A stretch of 33,525 nt of DNA from CAYRGQ01 sp964444885 (lineage in GTDB: Bacteria; Bacteroidota; Bacteroidia; Sphingobacteriales; Sphingobacteriaceae): the NCBI GenBank assembly GCA_964444885.1, contig CAYUIZ010000020.1, positions 1-33,525 of the forward strand, read 5' to 3'. Both the position numbers and the translations under genes were made by a program. The stretch's first letter is position 1; each line of letters starts with the position of its first letter. Below, piece by piece: positions 17,401 to 26,251 of this stretch. The notes below the pieces were generated by a model. It was not told the DNA's origin. It worked only from the letters and a program-made list of their open reading frames with translations, and did not search any database.

Positions 17401-19751
17401 AGCAAGGAGCCGAATGGACGAATGAGGGACTAAAGCGCATCAAGGCCCTAAAGGCAAAGAAAATCATCGAATTAGGAACTGGAGGAGGGCACCTTCTCTT
17501 AGCGATGGGTGCCGAGGTGGAAGAATATGTGGCTACTGACTACTCGGAGGTGGCGATAAGCAAGTTGAACGAAAAATTGGCTCTCCATCCTGATAAATGG
17601 CAGCATGTTAAAGCCTATACGGCACTGGCAGATGATTTTTCCGGTATCGCTCCGAACGCCTACGACCTCGTTTTTTTACATGGCGTCGCCCAGTATTTCC
17701 CGAGCCTGCGATACTTACAAAAAGTAATTGAAAACGCCACATACGCGTTGAAAGATGGGGGTTGTATCTACATTGGAGACATGCAAACGCTAGGCGCGAT
17801 CTCGATGCATTTCTATCTCGACCAGCTTGATATCACGAGTGATACCACAACGGTCAAAGAGTTTTTGGATATTACCGAGCTCCGTATAAAAAAAGAAGAA
17901 GAACTAAGTGTTGACCCCGACTTTTTCTACCAATTACCTTCAGTAATCCCAGCCATAACGAGCGTAGATGTTCAAATTCGTGGCGGCAACTACCTCAATG
18001 AAGGGACGAAATGCCATTACGATATTTGGCTTTATGTGGGTAGTTCTGCACCAAAGACAGCTCCTAATGCTGTCGAGCTATACTGGAGTTCAACAAGTTC
18101 CATACAATGGATACATTCAGAATTACAACGTCACGGCAGACAAGTTGTCTCCGTCAAGGACATCCCCAATAGGCGGTTGAGTCGTGATTTCGAGTTACTA
18201 CAGTTAATTAACCAAGCGAATAGGGATGTAACGATTGGCGAACTAAAACAACGGATGCAATCGGTTGGGCCTTCGGGTGTCAACCCCTCCGATTTATGGA
18301 CATTGGGTCAACAAGCCGGCTATACGACCCACGTTCGGTGGGCAACTGATGGATCGGACGGAAATATCGAAGCCGTATTCATTCCCTTTGATTTGAACGC
18401 TCTTCCCGAACCGCCCTCAAGTGAACTAAGGTCGACCGCCGCAATCAATAGGCACGACGAGGATATCCGACAATTGGAACTCCCCGAACACCAATTGAAA
18501 AAATGGAAAAAGGCCGTGCAAGCCAAGTTGCCGGAATATATGGTCCCGACAAGATATATTGCTCTGAATAGGTTTCCTCTTTCAGTCAACGGAAAAATCG
18601 ATAGGAAAAGGCTTCCTCAACCAGCAACTATCACCGAAATTTCCGGTTCTAAGACGCATAAAACCCCGTCGACTGCAACCGAAAAAATAATCCACAACAT
18701 CTGGTCAAGATTTTTGGAGATTGACGAGATTAGCGTAACACAAAATTTCTTCGAACTCGGTGGTCATTCACTCATTGCCGTTAAAATCATGCTCGAGATC
18801 GAAAAAACCACGGGGTCTCGGCTTCCGATTTCGTCGCTGTTTGAGCATTCCACGATTGAGAAGTTAGCGAAAGTGATTGACGGGGATGGAGACCCCATGT
18901 CTTGGGATTGTGTCATTCCAATCAGAACAGAAGGAAAAAAACCTCCGCTGTATGTCATCCATGGGGTGTTTCTCGATGTACTGTTTGTACGAAACCTGCT
19001 CCCTCATCTCGATCCAGACCAACCGCTATACGGCATCCAGGGCATGGGGCTGAGTGGGAAAAGCAACCCCTTGAAATCGGTTGAAGAAATTGCGTCACAT
19101 TATGTTGATGAAATGCTCAGACACACACCCGATGGACCCTATGCCATAACGGGATATTCCTCTGGAGGTGTATATGCATATGAAGTCGTTAAACAACTGG
19201 AGTCACAAGGCAAACAGGTAATATCCCTAGGGTTACTCGACACCCATGTGAATACCATAAAGTTTTCCAGCCTCAATAACGAGGCTCGCTGGAATTTTCA
19301 TTGGATTAAGAGAAGTGTTAAGCTGCATGGCTATAAAAAAGGGTTGTTTTACATTTTTTTAAATTTTGTTTTGGAGGTCATTGCTAAAACAAGTTACAGG
19401 CAATATACCCGCATAGTAGCCTCTCGGGATGGTCTTACCCAGGAGCAAGCCACCTATGTGTACGCGCATACGCGATATCGCTTAAAACCATTCGACATCA
19501 AGGCCAGTTGCTATTTGTACAAAAGTCCCCATGCCGATCACCTAAAATACACATCGGATTACGAAACGAATGGTTGGAGGCCGACACTCCATGATAACTT
19601 GCAAATTATACCGGTCAATGAGCCGCACGATAACATATTCGATATCGAAAAAGTTGCGGATCTGGCCGTCAAGCTCCAGAATCAATTAAACGAAGCAAGG
19701 GCAATCCATCAGACAGAAAGAAAATTAGAAACATCATCTGTAGTACTATAG
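14487..19751 (+). CDS. NRPS: C-A(with embedded methyltransferase)-T-TE
   Basis: 1754 residues from ATG 14487, 18 bases after the previous stop; a TTG at 14472 is an alternative start. C domain (about 25-460) has HHMVCDG at 159-165 and a start (TESQQEIW) like C domains that follow PKS modules. The A domain (about 480-925 and 1335-1380) has TSGSTG at 633-638, and its specificity residues read D-M-V-I-I-A-G-V-M(-K), which I cannot match to a known amino acid. Between A8 and A10 sits a SAM-dependent methyltransferase (about 955-1190, motif I ELGTGGG at 995-1001, GVAQYFPS at 1066-1073), the usual place for N-methylating inserts. The T domain carries Ser1428 (GGHS). The thioesterase has Ser1558 in GYSSG, Asp1585 and His1714. 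It should accept the beta-amino acyl chain from the upstream protein, add an amino acid, probably N-methylated, and release the product. Translational coupling with the upstream gene is likely. Confidence 0.92.
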   Translation: MDNTLTTPRLVSVNFDPFAQGVIEKTARITESQQEIWTSCLIGGVEANCAYNESISLVLQGDFVQEAMSRALRDVVTRHEALRSTISANGEYLCIHTDANFMLHSEDLSMHKELEQHTLLEAYAKDDAETPFDLKNGPLFRAAIFKLSEHKHHVRLTAHHMVCDGWSFGIILEDLAVLYSGHAQSVHPDIQAPTSFAEYVAYLTDFNASNEYVETENYWIGQYTKPYSTIEIPIDFPRPPQRTYQSDRVDFLLDKTLVESLSSMGKAHNASLVTVLLTAFEAYMHRLSAQEDIVIGLAASGQLASGYPNLVGHCVHLLPIRSKPSGNVPYADYLRRRAGQIMDAYDHQQLTLGKLLQKIQVDRDSSQVPLTPFVFNVDISMGEQLSFHGLTHELIFNPRRYENFEIFLNVTRAHGSLVLEWSYNTQLFKRSSIERMTREFEALLYSIANSPAQRLASLNILTSQTRTQLEKWNETHIDFGDEQSFVELFERTAKQHPDRIAVTFGSRQLTYTELDTRSNQFAHALIQEGVCKGDKIGIVLKRSENLIVALLAVMKAGAIYLPFDPSHPIARVSSILDEVEATYLLTSHDYPGIHTKKVRECYVEDLLTNHSQLSMEKPSVTISRGDLIYILHTSGSTGKPKGAQITHGNIVNFLRSMAVSPGIEDSDKVLAITPISFDMAVVLYLPLMLGGELVLADEETSKDGRLLFELIIEKRISWMIATPSTWEMILSIGWDKPLNLLAISAGEALSPKLAQQLLQRCSSLWNGYGPTETTVMVLMKKIVSHELSITLGKPLPNTQIYILDQYGNQVPPGHPGEIYIAGSNVGAGYYNQPELTRYHFISNPFSADPNTLMYRTGDLGMFDEDGDIQYLGRIDNQVKIRGHRIELGEIEHALINQSGVKDAVVMAVEDHKGDKTLVAYLVPDADDASGWKDRWEDLCELGIKGEEDKPLEEQNLDIAIISQYYNSGEIEEQGAEWTNEGLKRIKALKAKKIIELGTGGGHLLLAMGAEVEEYVATDYSEVAISKLNEKLALHPDKWQHVKAYTALADDFSGIAPNAYDLVFLHGVAQYFPSLRYLQKVIENATYALKDGGCIYIGDMQTLGAISMHFYLDQLDITSDTTTVKEFLDITELRIKKEEELSVDPDFFYQLPSVIPAITSVDVQIRGGNYLNEGTKCHYDIWLYVGSSAPKTAPNAVELYWSSTSSIQWIHSELQRHGRQVVSVKDIPNRRLSRDFELLQLINQANRDVTIGELKQRMQSVGPSGVNPSDLWTLGQQAGYTTHVRWATDGSDGNIEAVFIPFDLNALPEPPSSELRSTAAINRHDEDIRQLELPEHQLKKWKKAVQAKLPEYMVPTRYIALNRFPLSVNGKIDRKRLPQPATITEISGSKTHKTPSTATEKIIHNIWSRFLEIDEISVTQNFFELGGHSLIAVKIMLEIEKTTGSRLPISSLFEHSTIEKLAKVIDGDGDPMSWDCVIPIRTEGKKPPLYVIHGVFLDVLFVRNLLPHLDPDQPLYGIQGMGLSGKSNPLKSVEEIASHYVDEMLRHTPDGPYAITGYSSGGVYAYEVVKQLESQGKQVISLGLLDTHVNTIKFSSLNNEARWNFHWIKRSVKLHGYKKGLFYIFLNFVLEVIAKTSYRQYTRIVASRDGLTQEQATYVYAHTRYRLKPFDIKASCYLYKSPHADHLKYTSDYETNGWRPTLHDNLQIIPVNEPHDNIFDIEKVADLAVKLQNQLNEARAIHQTERKLETSSVVL

Positions 19752-19819
19752 GTAACGAGTCAATATAAAAAAACCGCTCAAACAGCACCCGCAGTACATC
19801 TATAGCTATTAGAAACAAC

Positions 19820-22800
19820 ATGAACGAAATAAACATACAAAATCAATTGAGCGAAGCCGAGAAGGATCCCATACCTGATAGCCGGAATTATACGGTATTG
19901 GACCTGATCGAAATACAAGTTAATAACCGCCCTAATGAAGTTGCCCTTATCGCTGAACAGGATTCCTTCACTTACAAAGAGCTGGATGAGGTGTCCAATG
20001 CCGTTGCGGGCCACCTCATCAATGCTGGAGTAGGCAAAGGCACATTTGTCGCACTCTTTTTGGAGAAATCCATCGAAACGATTGCGGCAATTTTAGGGGT
20101 GTTAAAGGCAGGTGGAGTTTACGTGCCGATTGATGTAAATTATCCGGACAAACGGGTAGATTACATGTTATCAGACACAAAAACCCAACATATCTTAACC
20201 CAATCACCTCATCATAATCGTATTAATGCCCTGCTGACTGACGAAGGCACAACACTGATCGTCGATGAACTGATGAAGCAACAAGCCGTACCAAACAGCA
20301 GCCGGCAGCAAGTCGAACGAGAGGACTTGGCTTACGTGATTTATACATCGGGTACAACAGGTACCCCAAAAGGTGTGCTGATTGAGCATTGTGCACTATC
20401 AAATTACATCCAAAAGCAATCCCAGTTTCTCCAACTAACTAGTGACGAGCGCATACTGCAATTTTCAAACTACAGCTTTGATGCGTCCGTAGAGCAAATT
20501 TTTCTTGCACTGACAACTGGTGCCACACTGGTTATTCCAACCGATGACGTCCTGATGGATAATGATGCATTTGCTGCATTTATCAACGCCCAAGCCGTTA
20601 CCCATATACATGCAACCCCCTCGTTCCTTGAGTTTATTCCCTTAGCAAAGTATCCAAGTCTAAAACGAATAATTTCTGCAGGTGAACGTTGCAATCCCCA
20701 GCTAGCAAAGGCATGGAGTGCTCATGTAGATTTTATCAATAAGTATGGCCCCACGGAATCAACGATTTCCACACACGAATATCGGTACCCGCAATCTGGA
20801 GAATCGATGACAAACGTTCCGATCGGCAAACCGCTGCCTGGTATTATCCAACGCGTATTGTCTCCCGAAGGCAACCCGGTAGCCATAGGCGATGTCGGGG
20901 AGCTTTATCTCGGTGGGGATCAGCTTAGCTTGGGCTATTTAAATTTACCAGAGCTCACTGACCGACAGTTCGTACGAATTCAAGGGGATCGCTTTTATCG
21001 GACGGGGGACTTAGTGACACTGCATCACGGCGGATTGCTCGAATATATGGGCAGAGCCGACGAACAGCTTAAAATTCGGGGGTATAGAGTGGAGCCCGGT
21101 GAAATAGAGCATCACTTAAATCAGTTAGCAGGTGTTAAAACAGCTGTAGTCGCCGTAAAAGAAGACAGTACAGGAATCCAAATCTTAGTAGCTTATATAC
21201 TCCTGAAGGATGCATCGGATCAGACCGATATCCTTCCAAAAGAAGTCATCGCAAATTGGCGGGCTACCCTGGCTACCTTCCTTCCTCCTCATATGGTACC
21301 CAATGCATGGGTTCACTTGCACAAAATACCGCTCACACTAAACAAGAAAGTCGACCGAAAAGCGCTACCGCAGCCCACTGTCCAAGGATACACACCTCTT
21401 GACAGATCATCATATTCATCTACACAACTATTGGTGACCGACACCTGGACAGTCGTTTTGGGTCTGCCAAGCGTAAGACTAGATGACAACTTTTATGAGT
21501 TGGGCGGACATTCGCTATTAGCAATGAAAGCGCTCACTATTATCCGTAGGAGTTGTGGCAAGCACGTCCCGCTTTCTACCCTCTTGACCAACCCCGTCGC
21601 AAAGGATTTCGCAGCTGCTATCGATAATAATATGTCTGAAATCAGCACACGATTAGCTTCAACAACGGACCAAGCGGCTCTCCCCAGAGACGAGAGAGGT
21701 TGTTACCGAATCCCGATGATCGCGCCACAAAAAGAGATCTGGCTATCCTGCCAATTGGGTGATACGGCAGCAAACTTAGCCTACAACGTGTCGATAACGT
21801 TGGAACTCCGCGGCAGCTTGAACACAGTCGCTTTAAGCCAAGCTATCGACAGCTTGGTCAAGCGACACGAGGCATTGCGTGCATCTGTCGAAGACGAAAG
21901 CGAATCATTGGTCATATGGCCAAATAGTGACGTATCGTTGCAAGCCATTCCTTTTACCGAAGGAAGCAGTGCTTCGCATAAAAAACAGCAATTCGAGGCC
22001 TTTCTAAGCGCACAAATGGGCACGGAATTTGACCTAAATAAGCCCGCGCTGTTCAAAGCTTTTCTTCACCAATTCAGGGAAGACAACCACCGCCTTACCC
22101 TTATCACGCACCATATCATATGTGACGGTGTCTCCATACGGGTCCTGGTTCGGGACTTAGCTGCGCTATACAACGCACACGCCCATGCTCACACATCCGC
22201 GCTCGCGCCCGCGCCACAACTCTCGGATTTTGCACGGGAACATGCCGAGTTCGAACAGTCAGACGCTTATCAAGGCACGCTGCAATTTTGGTATGACCAG
22301 CATCGGAATCAAAGCGCACCCCTCGACTTGCCAATCGACTTTCCACGTCCACCGCTGCGAACCTATGAATGTCTTTCCCTGGAGCAGCGCTTACCCACGG
22401 GCACGCTATCGCAGTTGCAAAGACTAGCCACAAGCGCAAGCATGAGTGTGGCAGCAGCCCTGACGGCCATTATGGAGGTCTTTTTATATCATCGGACTGG
22501 CCAACGCGACCTCATTTTGGGACTGACGACAGCGGGTCAGTACTTATCAGGATATGATGACCTCGTGGGCCATTGCGTAAATCTTCTGCCGCTTCGCACG
22601 CAAGTAAATCCCGATCAGCCCTTCTCACAATACCTAAGCGTACGCAAGAAGGACATATACGCAGCCTACGAGCATCAGCAACTGACATTCAGCAAGTTGC
22701 TCCGCCATCTCAAAATCCAACGAGACCGGGCACAAATTCCGTTGGTACCCTTCGTCATGACGATCCAAGCCGACAATGGTCCTAACGCTACATTTGAGGG

Positions 22801-25690
22801 ACTCCAGTCAACTACCACGGCAAACCCGAGTACAAGCCAAACGTTTGAACTCTTCACGAGTTTCAACCTTGAAAAAAACACCGACAGCATACATGTCCAC
22901 TGGGCATATAACAAACAACTTTTTGCTGCCGATACCATCGCACGTATGGGGACGGAGCTGGCGCTGTTGATCGATACAGTCACCGCTGAGCCCACGATTG
23001 CTGTTGGAAAAAGCCTGCCGCTGCCCCACCCGTTCCCAGCGTGGGAACAATACACGTCAGCTTACCCCACAGGCACCACCTTACTCGACCACATCGTCGA
23101 CCGCGCACAGCAGGATCCAAATGCGACTGCGCTATGGTATGATGGAACTGAAATGACGTATCGGGACTTGGACTTTAAATCCAATCAATTCGCAAATTAC
23201 CTGCTTAATAAAGGTGTACGACGGCGTGATTTAGTAATATTATGTGTAACCCCATCTCTCGAAATGGTTATCGCCTTCCTAGGAATTTGGAAAGCGGGGG
23301 CCACCTATGTCCCGATTGACCCCGAGTTGCCTACCGAACGCCTGCGCCACATTATTGACAAAACTGGGGCTGACACCGCTATCCTAAATCGAGAGACAAA
23401 ATATATCTCTCCATTTGGATCGCTCAAGAACAGCATCGTCATTGACGAGCCCGACTTGGAAGCATGGACATACCCGACAACACAGCCTACCGAAAGGCCA
23501 GCGCCTGAAGATGGCGCCTATGTAATATATACCTCGGGGTCGACAGGCAATCCGAAAGGCGTACTGATCGGCCACGAGGCCTTAGTAGACTACTACTTTG
23601 GCCTTAGCAAGCATGTACCTGAGGTACGCGAATGTAAGGAATATATCCTCGGTTCGCCGATTTACACTGATCTCGGCAATACCATTCTTTATGGTTCCCT
23701 TATTAACGGCGGCCGGCTTCACCTCTTCAGCAAGGAACGATTTAATGACCCGGACTATATCGGGCGATATTTTTCAGAAAACGAGATCGACTTCCTCAAA
23801 ATTGTACCGTCACATTGGAATTATTTCTCTAAGCTTGGGGTCGACATTGCCCCTAGGAAAATTCTGATGCTGGGCGGTGAAGGTCTTCCGTCAGCCATCG
23901 TTGATACGCTTCGTCTTAACGGAAAAAAATGCATTGTCGTCAATGAATACGGTCCTACGGAAACGACCATTGGCAAACTACTACACGTCGCCGAGGAGGA
24001 CCGGGTTTACGGAAGCGAAATACCGATTGGACGACCCTATTCCAACACCGCAACGTACGTGCTGAATGAAAATTTAGGACACTGCCCCATAGGCGTGCCG
24101 GGCGAACTGTATATTGGGGGGACCGGCTTGGCTGCAGGCTACCTCGGCGAACCTGAACTGACGGCAAATGCATTTTTGGAGATCACCGTTTCAGAAAGCA
24201 ACACCCTGCGTCTCTATAAGACGGGCGATGTGGTGCGCTGGCTCGCTAACGGTGAGATTGAGTATCTGGGACGCAAAGACGAGCAGGTAAAAATCAGGGG
24301 CAACCGTATCGAGCTAAGCGAAATCGAGAGCCAGATCAGCAAATTAGCAACAATCGCCCAATGTGCCGTGCTCGCTGTGGGCAAAGAGCAGCACGATAAA
24401 CAATTAGTTGCCTATGTAGTACCACGTGCGGGAAAATCCGTCGACCGAGAAAGCTCGATTGGACAACTTCGTGAAGTACTGCCCGATTACATGGTGCCAA
24501 GACATTGGGTGACGATAGCCGATATTCCGCTAAACGCAAACGGCAAAGCCGATAAAAAGGCGCTGGCGCGAAACTTTGTGCTCCCCGAGCAACGTGCTAG
24601 CCAATACGTGAAGGCGCAGACAGAAACACAAGCTAAACTAGTCGAAATATGGACGTCATGCCTTAAAGTCGAGAAAGAAATAGGCATCACAGATGACTTT
24701 TTTGAGCTTGGCGGACACTCGCTCATTGCTGTCCGCATCATGGTGCGAATCCGGCAGCATTTCGGGTTGTCCTTGCCGCTAGCTACGCTTTTTGAGCATG
24801 TGACCATCGAGAAGCTCGGCCAAGTAATCGACGGAGACGCGAACCCTTTGCAATGGGACTGCGTAATTCCCATCCGGACAACGGGAGGCAAACCTCCGCT
24901 GTTCATCGTCCACGGTGCATTGCTTGATGTCATGTACGCGAGGCTCGCCCTCCCTTACCTCGACTCGGATCAGCCCCTATATGGGATCCAGGGTATGGGG
25001 CTAAGCGGCAAGAGTACGCCGGCCAATAACATTCAGGAGATAGCCGCACACTATGTCGCTGAGCTATTGACGCAGGTACCTGAGGGCCCATACGCGATTA
25101 CCGGATATTCGTCGGGTGGGGTGATCGCATTCGAGATGGCCAAGCAGTTGAAACGCATTGGGAAAAACGTCTTTTTCCTAGGTTTGTTTGATTCGTTTGC
25201 TTCAAACGGTGGGTTTAGTAGCTTTACTGGTACAATCGATTTCTGGAAACTCATTTTAAAGGAATCATTCTATCAATACGGATACAAAAAGACTTTTCAG
25301 TTCCTATCGCTTATCCTAGTTGATAAAATTCTACAAAAAACAATTGTAAAAGTTAATAAAAACTTCACCAAAAACATTTTCCCAGAGGACTATTGGAAGA
25401 GTAAAGCGCAGTTGATTTATATCCTTGCAATCAGGAAATACAGACCTACTCCCCTTAATATCAATACTGTCTTATTCAAAAGCCCATCTATTGTTCCTCA
25501 CGCGGAAAATGACCTAATTAGCAGAACAAATGGGTGGTCCGCGATAATTAAAAAACACCTGACGGTGACGCCTAGCTCGATCATACATTCAGAAATGTTC
25601 ATTCCAGAAAACATCAAAGACTCAGCGTCAAGCCTTCAGAATCAATTAAGAGAGGCATGGAAACATTTCAACCAAGAACACGGAACCTAA
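19820..25690 (+). CDS. NRPS: A-T-C-A(Asn-like)-T-TE
   Basis: A 1956-residue two-module synthetase, 68 bases after the previous gene. A1 (about 25-520) has YTSGTTG at 175-181 and specificity residues D-A-E-H-I-A-K-I-S(-K), not a code I recognise; its A10 reads NKK instead of NGK but keeps the lysine. T1 has Ser565. C (about 625-1065) has HHIICDG at 764-770. A2 (about 1085-1585) has YTSGSTG at 1237-1243. Its A4 region is unusual (YTDLGNT in place of the common FDASV), but the code D-L-T-K-M-G-E-I-G(-K) is close to the asparagine code DLTKLGEVGK. T2 has Ser1634. TE has Ser1764 in GYSSG, Asp1791 and probably His1923. There is no N-terminal C domain, so it cannot take a chain from the previous TE-ended protein by normal condensation; it looks like a separate X-Asn line. 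Its TE is a close paralogue of the previous one, and the TE tail is visibly AT-rich. Confidence 0.92.
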   Translation: MNEINIQNQLSEAEKDPIPDSRNYTVLDLIEIQVNNRPNEVALIAEQDSFTYKELDEVSNAVAGHLINAGVGKGTFVALFLEKSIETIAAILGVLKAGGVYVPIDVNYPDKRVDYMLSDTKTQHILTQSPHHNRINALLTDEGTTLIVDELMKQQAVPNSSRQQVEREDLAYVIYTSGTTGTPKGVLIEHCALSNYIQKQSQFLQLTSDERILQFSNYSFDASVEQIFLALTTGATLVIPTDDVLMDNDAFAAFINAQAVTHIHATPSFLEFIPLAKYPSLKRIISAGERCNPQLAKAWSAHVDFINKYGPTESTISTHEYRYPQSGESMTNVPIGKPLPGIIQRVLSPEGNPVAIGDVGELYLGGDQLSLGYLNLPELTDRQFVRIQGDRFYRTGDLVTLHHGGLLEYMGRADEQLKIRGYRVEPGEIEHHLNQLAGVKTAVVAVKEDSTGIQILVAYILLKDASDQTDILPKEVIANWRATLATFLPPHMVPNAWVHLHKIPLTLNKKVDRKALPQPTVQGYTPLDRSSYSSTQLLVTDTWTVVLGLPSVRLDDNFYELGGHSLLAMKALTIIRRSCGKHVPLSTLLTNPVAKDFAAAIDNNMSEISTRLASTTDQAALPRDERGCYRIPMIAPQKEIWLSCQLGDTAANLAYNVSITLELRGSLNTVALSQAIDSLVKRHEALRASVEDESESLVIWPNSDVSLQAIPFTEGSSASHKKQQFEAFLSAQMGTEFDLNKPALFKAFLHQFREDNHRLTLITHHIICDGVSIRVLVRDLAALYNAHAHAHTSALAPAPQLSDFAREHAEFEQSDAYQGTLQFWYDQHRNQSAPLDLPIDFPRPPLRTYECLSLEQRLPTGTLSQLQRLATSASMSVAAALTAIMEVFLYHRTGQRDLILGLTTAGQYLSGYDDLVGHCVNLLPLRTQVNPDQPFSQYLSVRKKDIYAAYEHQQLTFSKLLRHLKIQRDRAQIPLVPFVMTIQADNGPNATFEGLQSTTTANPSTSQTFELFTSFNLEKNTDSIHVHWAYNKQLFAADTIARMGTELALLIDTVTAEPTIAVGKSLPLPHPFPAWEQYTSAYPTGTTLLDHIVDRAQQDPNATALWYDGTEMTYRDLDFKSNQFANYLLNKGVRRRDLVILCVTPSLEMVIAFLGIWKAGATYVPIDPELPTERLRHIIDKTGADTAILNRETKYISPFGSLKNSIVIDEPDLEAWTYPTTQPTERPAPEDGAYVIYTSGSTGNPKGVLIGHEALVDYYFGLSKHVPEVRECKEYILGSPIYTDLGNTILYGSLINGGRLHLFSKERFNDPDYIGRYFSENEIDFLKIVPSHWNYFSKLGVDIAPRKILMLGGEGLPSAIVDTLRLNGKKCIVVNEYGPTETTIGKLLHVAEEDRVYGSEIPIGRPYSNTATYVLNENLGHCPIGVPGELYIGGTGLAAGYLGEPELTANAFLEITVSESNTLRLYKTGDVVRWLANGEIEYLGRKDEQVKIRGNRIELSEIESQISKLATIAQCAVLAVGKEQHDKQLVAYVVPRAGKSVDRESSIGQLREVLPDYMVPRHWVTIADIPLNANGKADKKALARNFVLPEQRASQYVKAQTETQAKLVEIWTSCLKVEKEIGITDDFFELGGHSLIAVRIMVRIRQHFGLSLPLATLFEHVTIEKLGQVIDGDANPLQWDCVIPIRTTGGKPPLFIVHGALLDVMYARLALPYLDSDQPLYGIQGMGLSGKSTPANNIQEIAAHYVAELLTQVPEGPYAITGYSSGGVIAFEMAKQLKRIGKNVFFLGLFDSFASNGGFSSFTGTIDFWKLILKESFYQYGYKKTFQFLSLILVDKILQKTIVKVNKNFTKNIFPEDYWKSKAQLIYILAIRKYRPTPLNINTVLFKSPSIVPHAENDLISRTNGWSAIIKKHLTVTPSSIIHSEMFIPENIKDSASSLQNQLREAWKHFNQEHGT

Positions 25691-25753
25691 TAAAATCCAG
25701 CATCTTGTAGATCTAAACCACTCAACCGATAATTACAACCTACAGAAGAAAAC

Positions 25754-25897
25754 ATGGCCGCTATCCTGTCTATCGTCATACGCGCCTTATACTTGCTTCT
25801 TATTTCAAAGGCGGCTAAAGAATGGCCAAACGCTTTCTGCGCCAGGGGATACGTATTTAAGGCCCCTATCCATTGTTCAAGATTCCAACTTAAGTAA
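25754..25897 (+). pseudogene. N-terminal remnant of a third GT-C membrane gene
   Basis: A 47-codon frame from ATG 25754 begins MAAILSIVIRALYLLLIS and continues KAAKEWPNAF. This matches the N-termini of the two GT-C proteins on the left arm: MALILSIIIL with A-x-x-EW-x-x-AF at the same spacing in the 707-aa protein, and MAHVISLVML with KEWVHAF in the 701-aa protein. After about residue 30 the similarity fades and a stop follows; none of the WDYAxYW region or later domain is present. It is therefore a decayed or deleted third copy, on the opposite strand from the other two and on the other side of the NRPS genes. The similarity is short but runs from the start codon and keeps the spacing. Confidence 0.6.
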
Positions 25898-26195
25898 GCG
25901 CCAAGGAAAGGTGTCCCAAGAAAAAAAACATTAGCTACTAGAAGCTACCCAATTCCCGACAGCCCGTTGCCCAGTGTCCCGAATAGAAAGAGGAGAACGT
26001 CATGCGCTCAATCAGCCCGTCTTCTGCGCGTGGTACCTTGCAATATTTGGCAACACTTCCCCGTTTATACGCTCCACCCACTGAACAGCGGACGTTTTTC
26101 CTCTGATGAGACAAAACGTTCATGTTAAGCCAAACACAGGGGTATTTTCGCTAAAGTATAATTGATTTTGAAATCAGGCTATTTTTCTTTTACTT

Positions 26196-26213
26196 TGTAG
26201 CGTTTTTACTACA
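26196..26213. promoter_or_regulatory. Operator-like palindrome TGTAG-N8-CTACA, site 4
   Basis: TGTAG (26196-26200) and CTACA (26209-26213) flank CGTTTTTA. The arms extend by one base to TTGTAG/CTACAA. It lies 38 bases before the GTG start of the lipoprotein gene. It is the one site without a -7-like element at 48-49 bases, so a different arrangement or direction must apply here. Confidence 0.55.
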
Positions 26214-26251
26214 ATCGGCAGGTGCCGCATAAAATAATTTAACGTATACAA

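Larger units (their letters stand above)
25691..26251. other. 561-bp region with gene remnant and operator between NRPS and beta-helix genes
   Basis: It contains a GT-C N-terminal remnant (25754-25897) and palindrome site 4 (26196-26213). A pair of TGTAG and CTACA half-sites lies 29 bases apart at 25706-25744. A minus-strand frame at 25938-26123 is not recognisable. No clear terminator follows the NRPS stop. Confidence 0.5.

Noticed and set aside
25938..26123. 61-codon minus-strand frame
   Set aside because: No recognisable family; it contains no start context or promoter. It could be a relic but cannot be supported.
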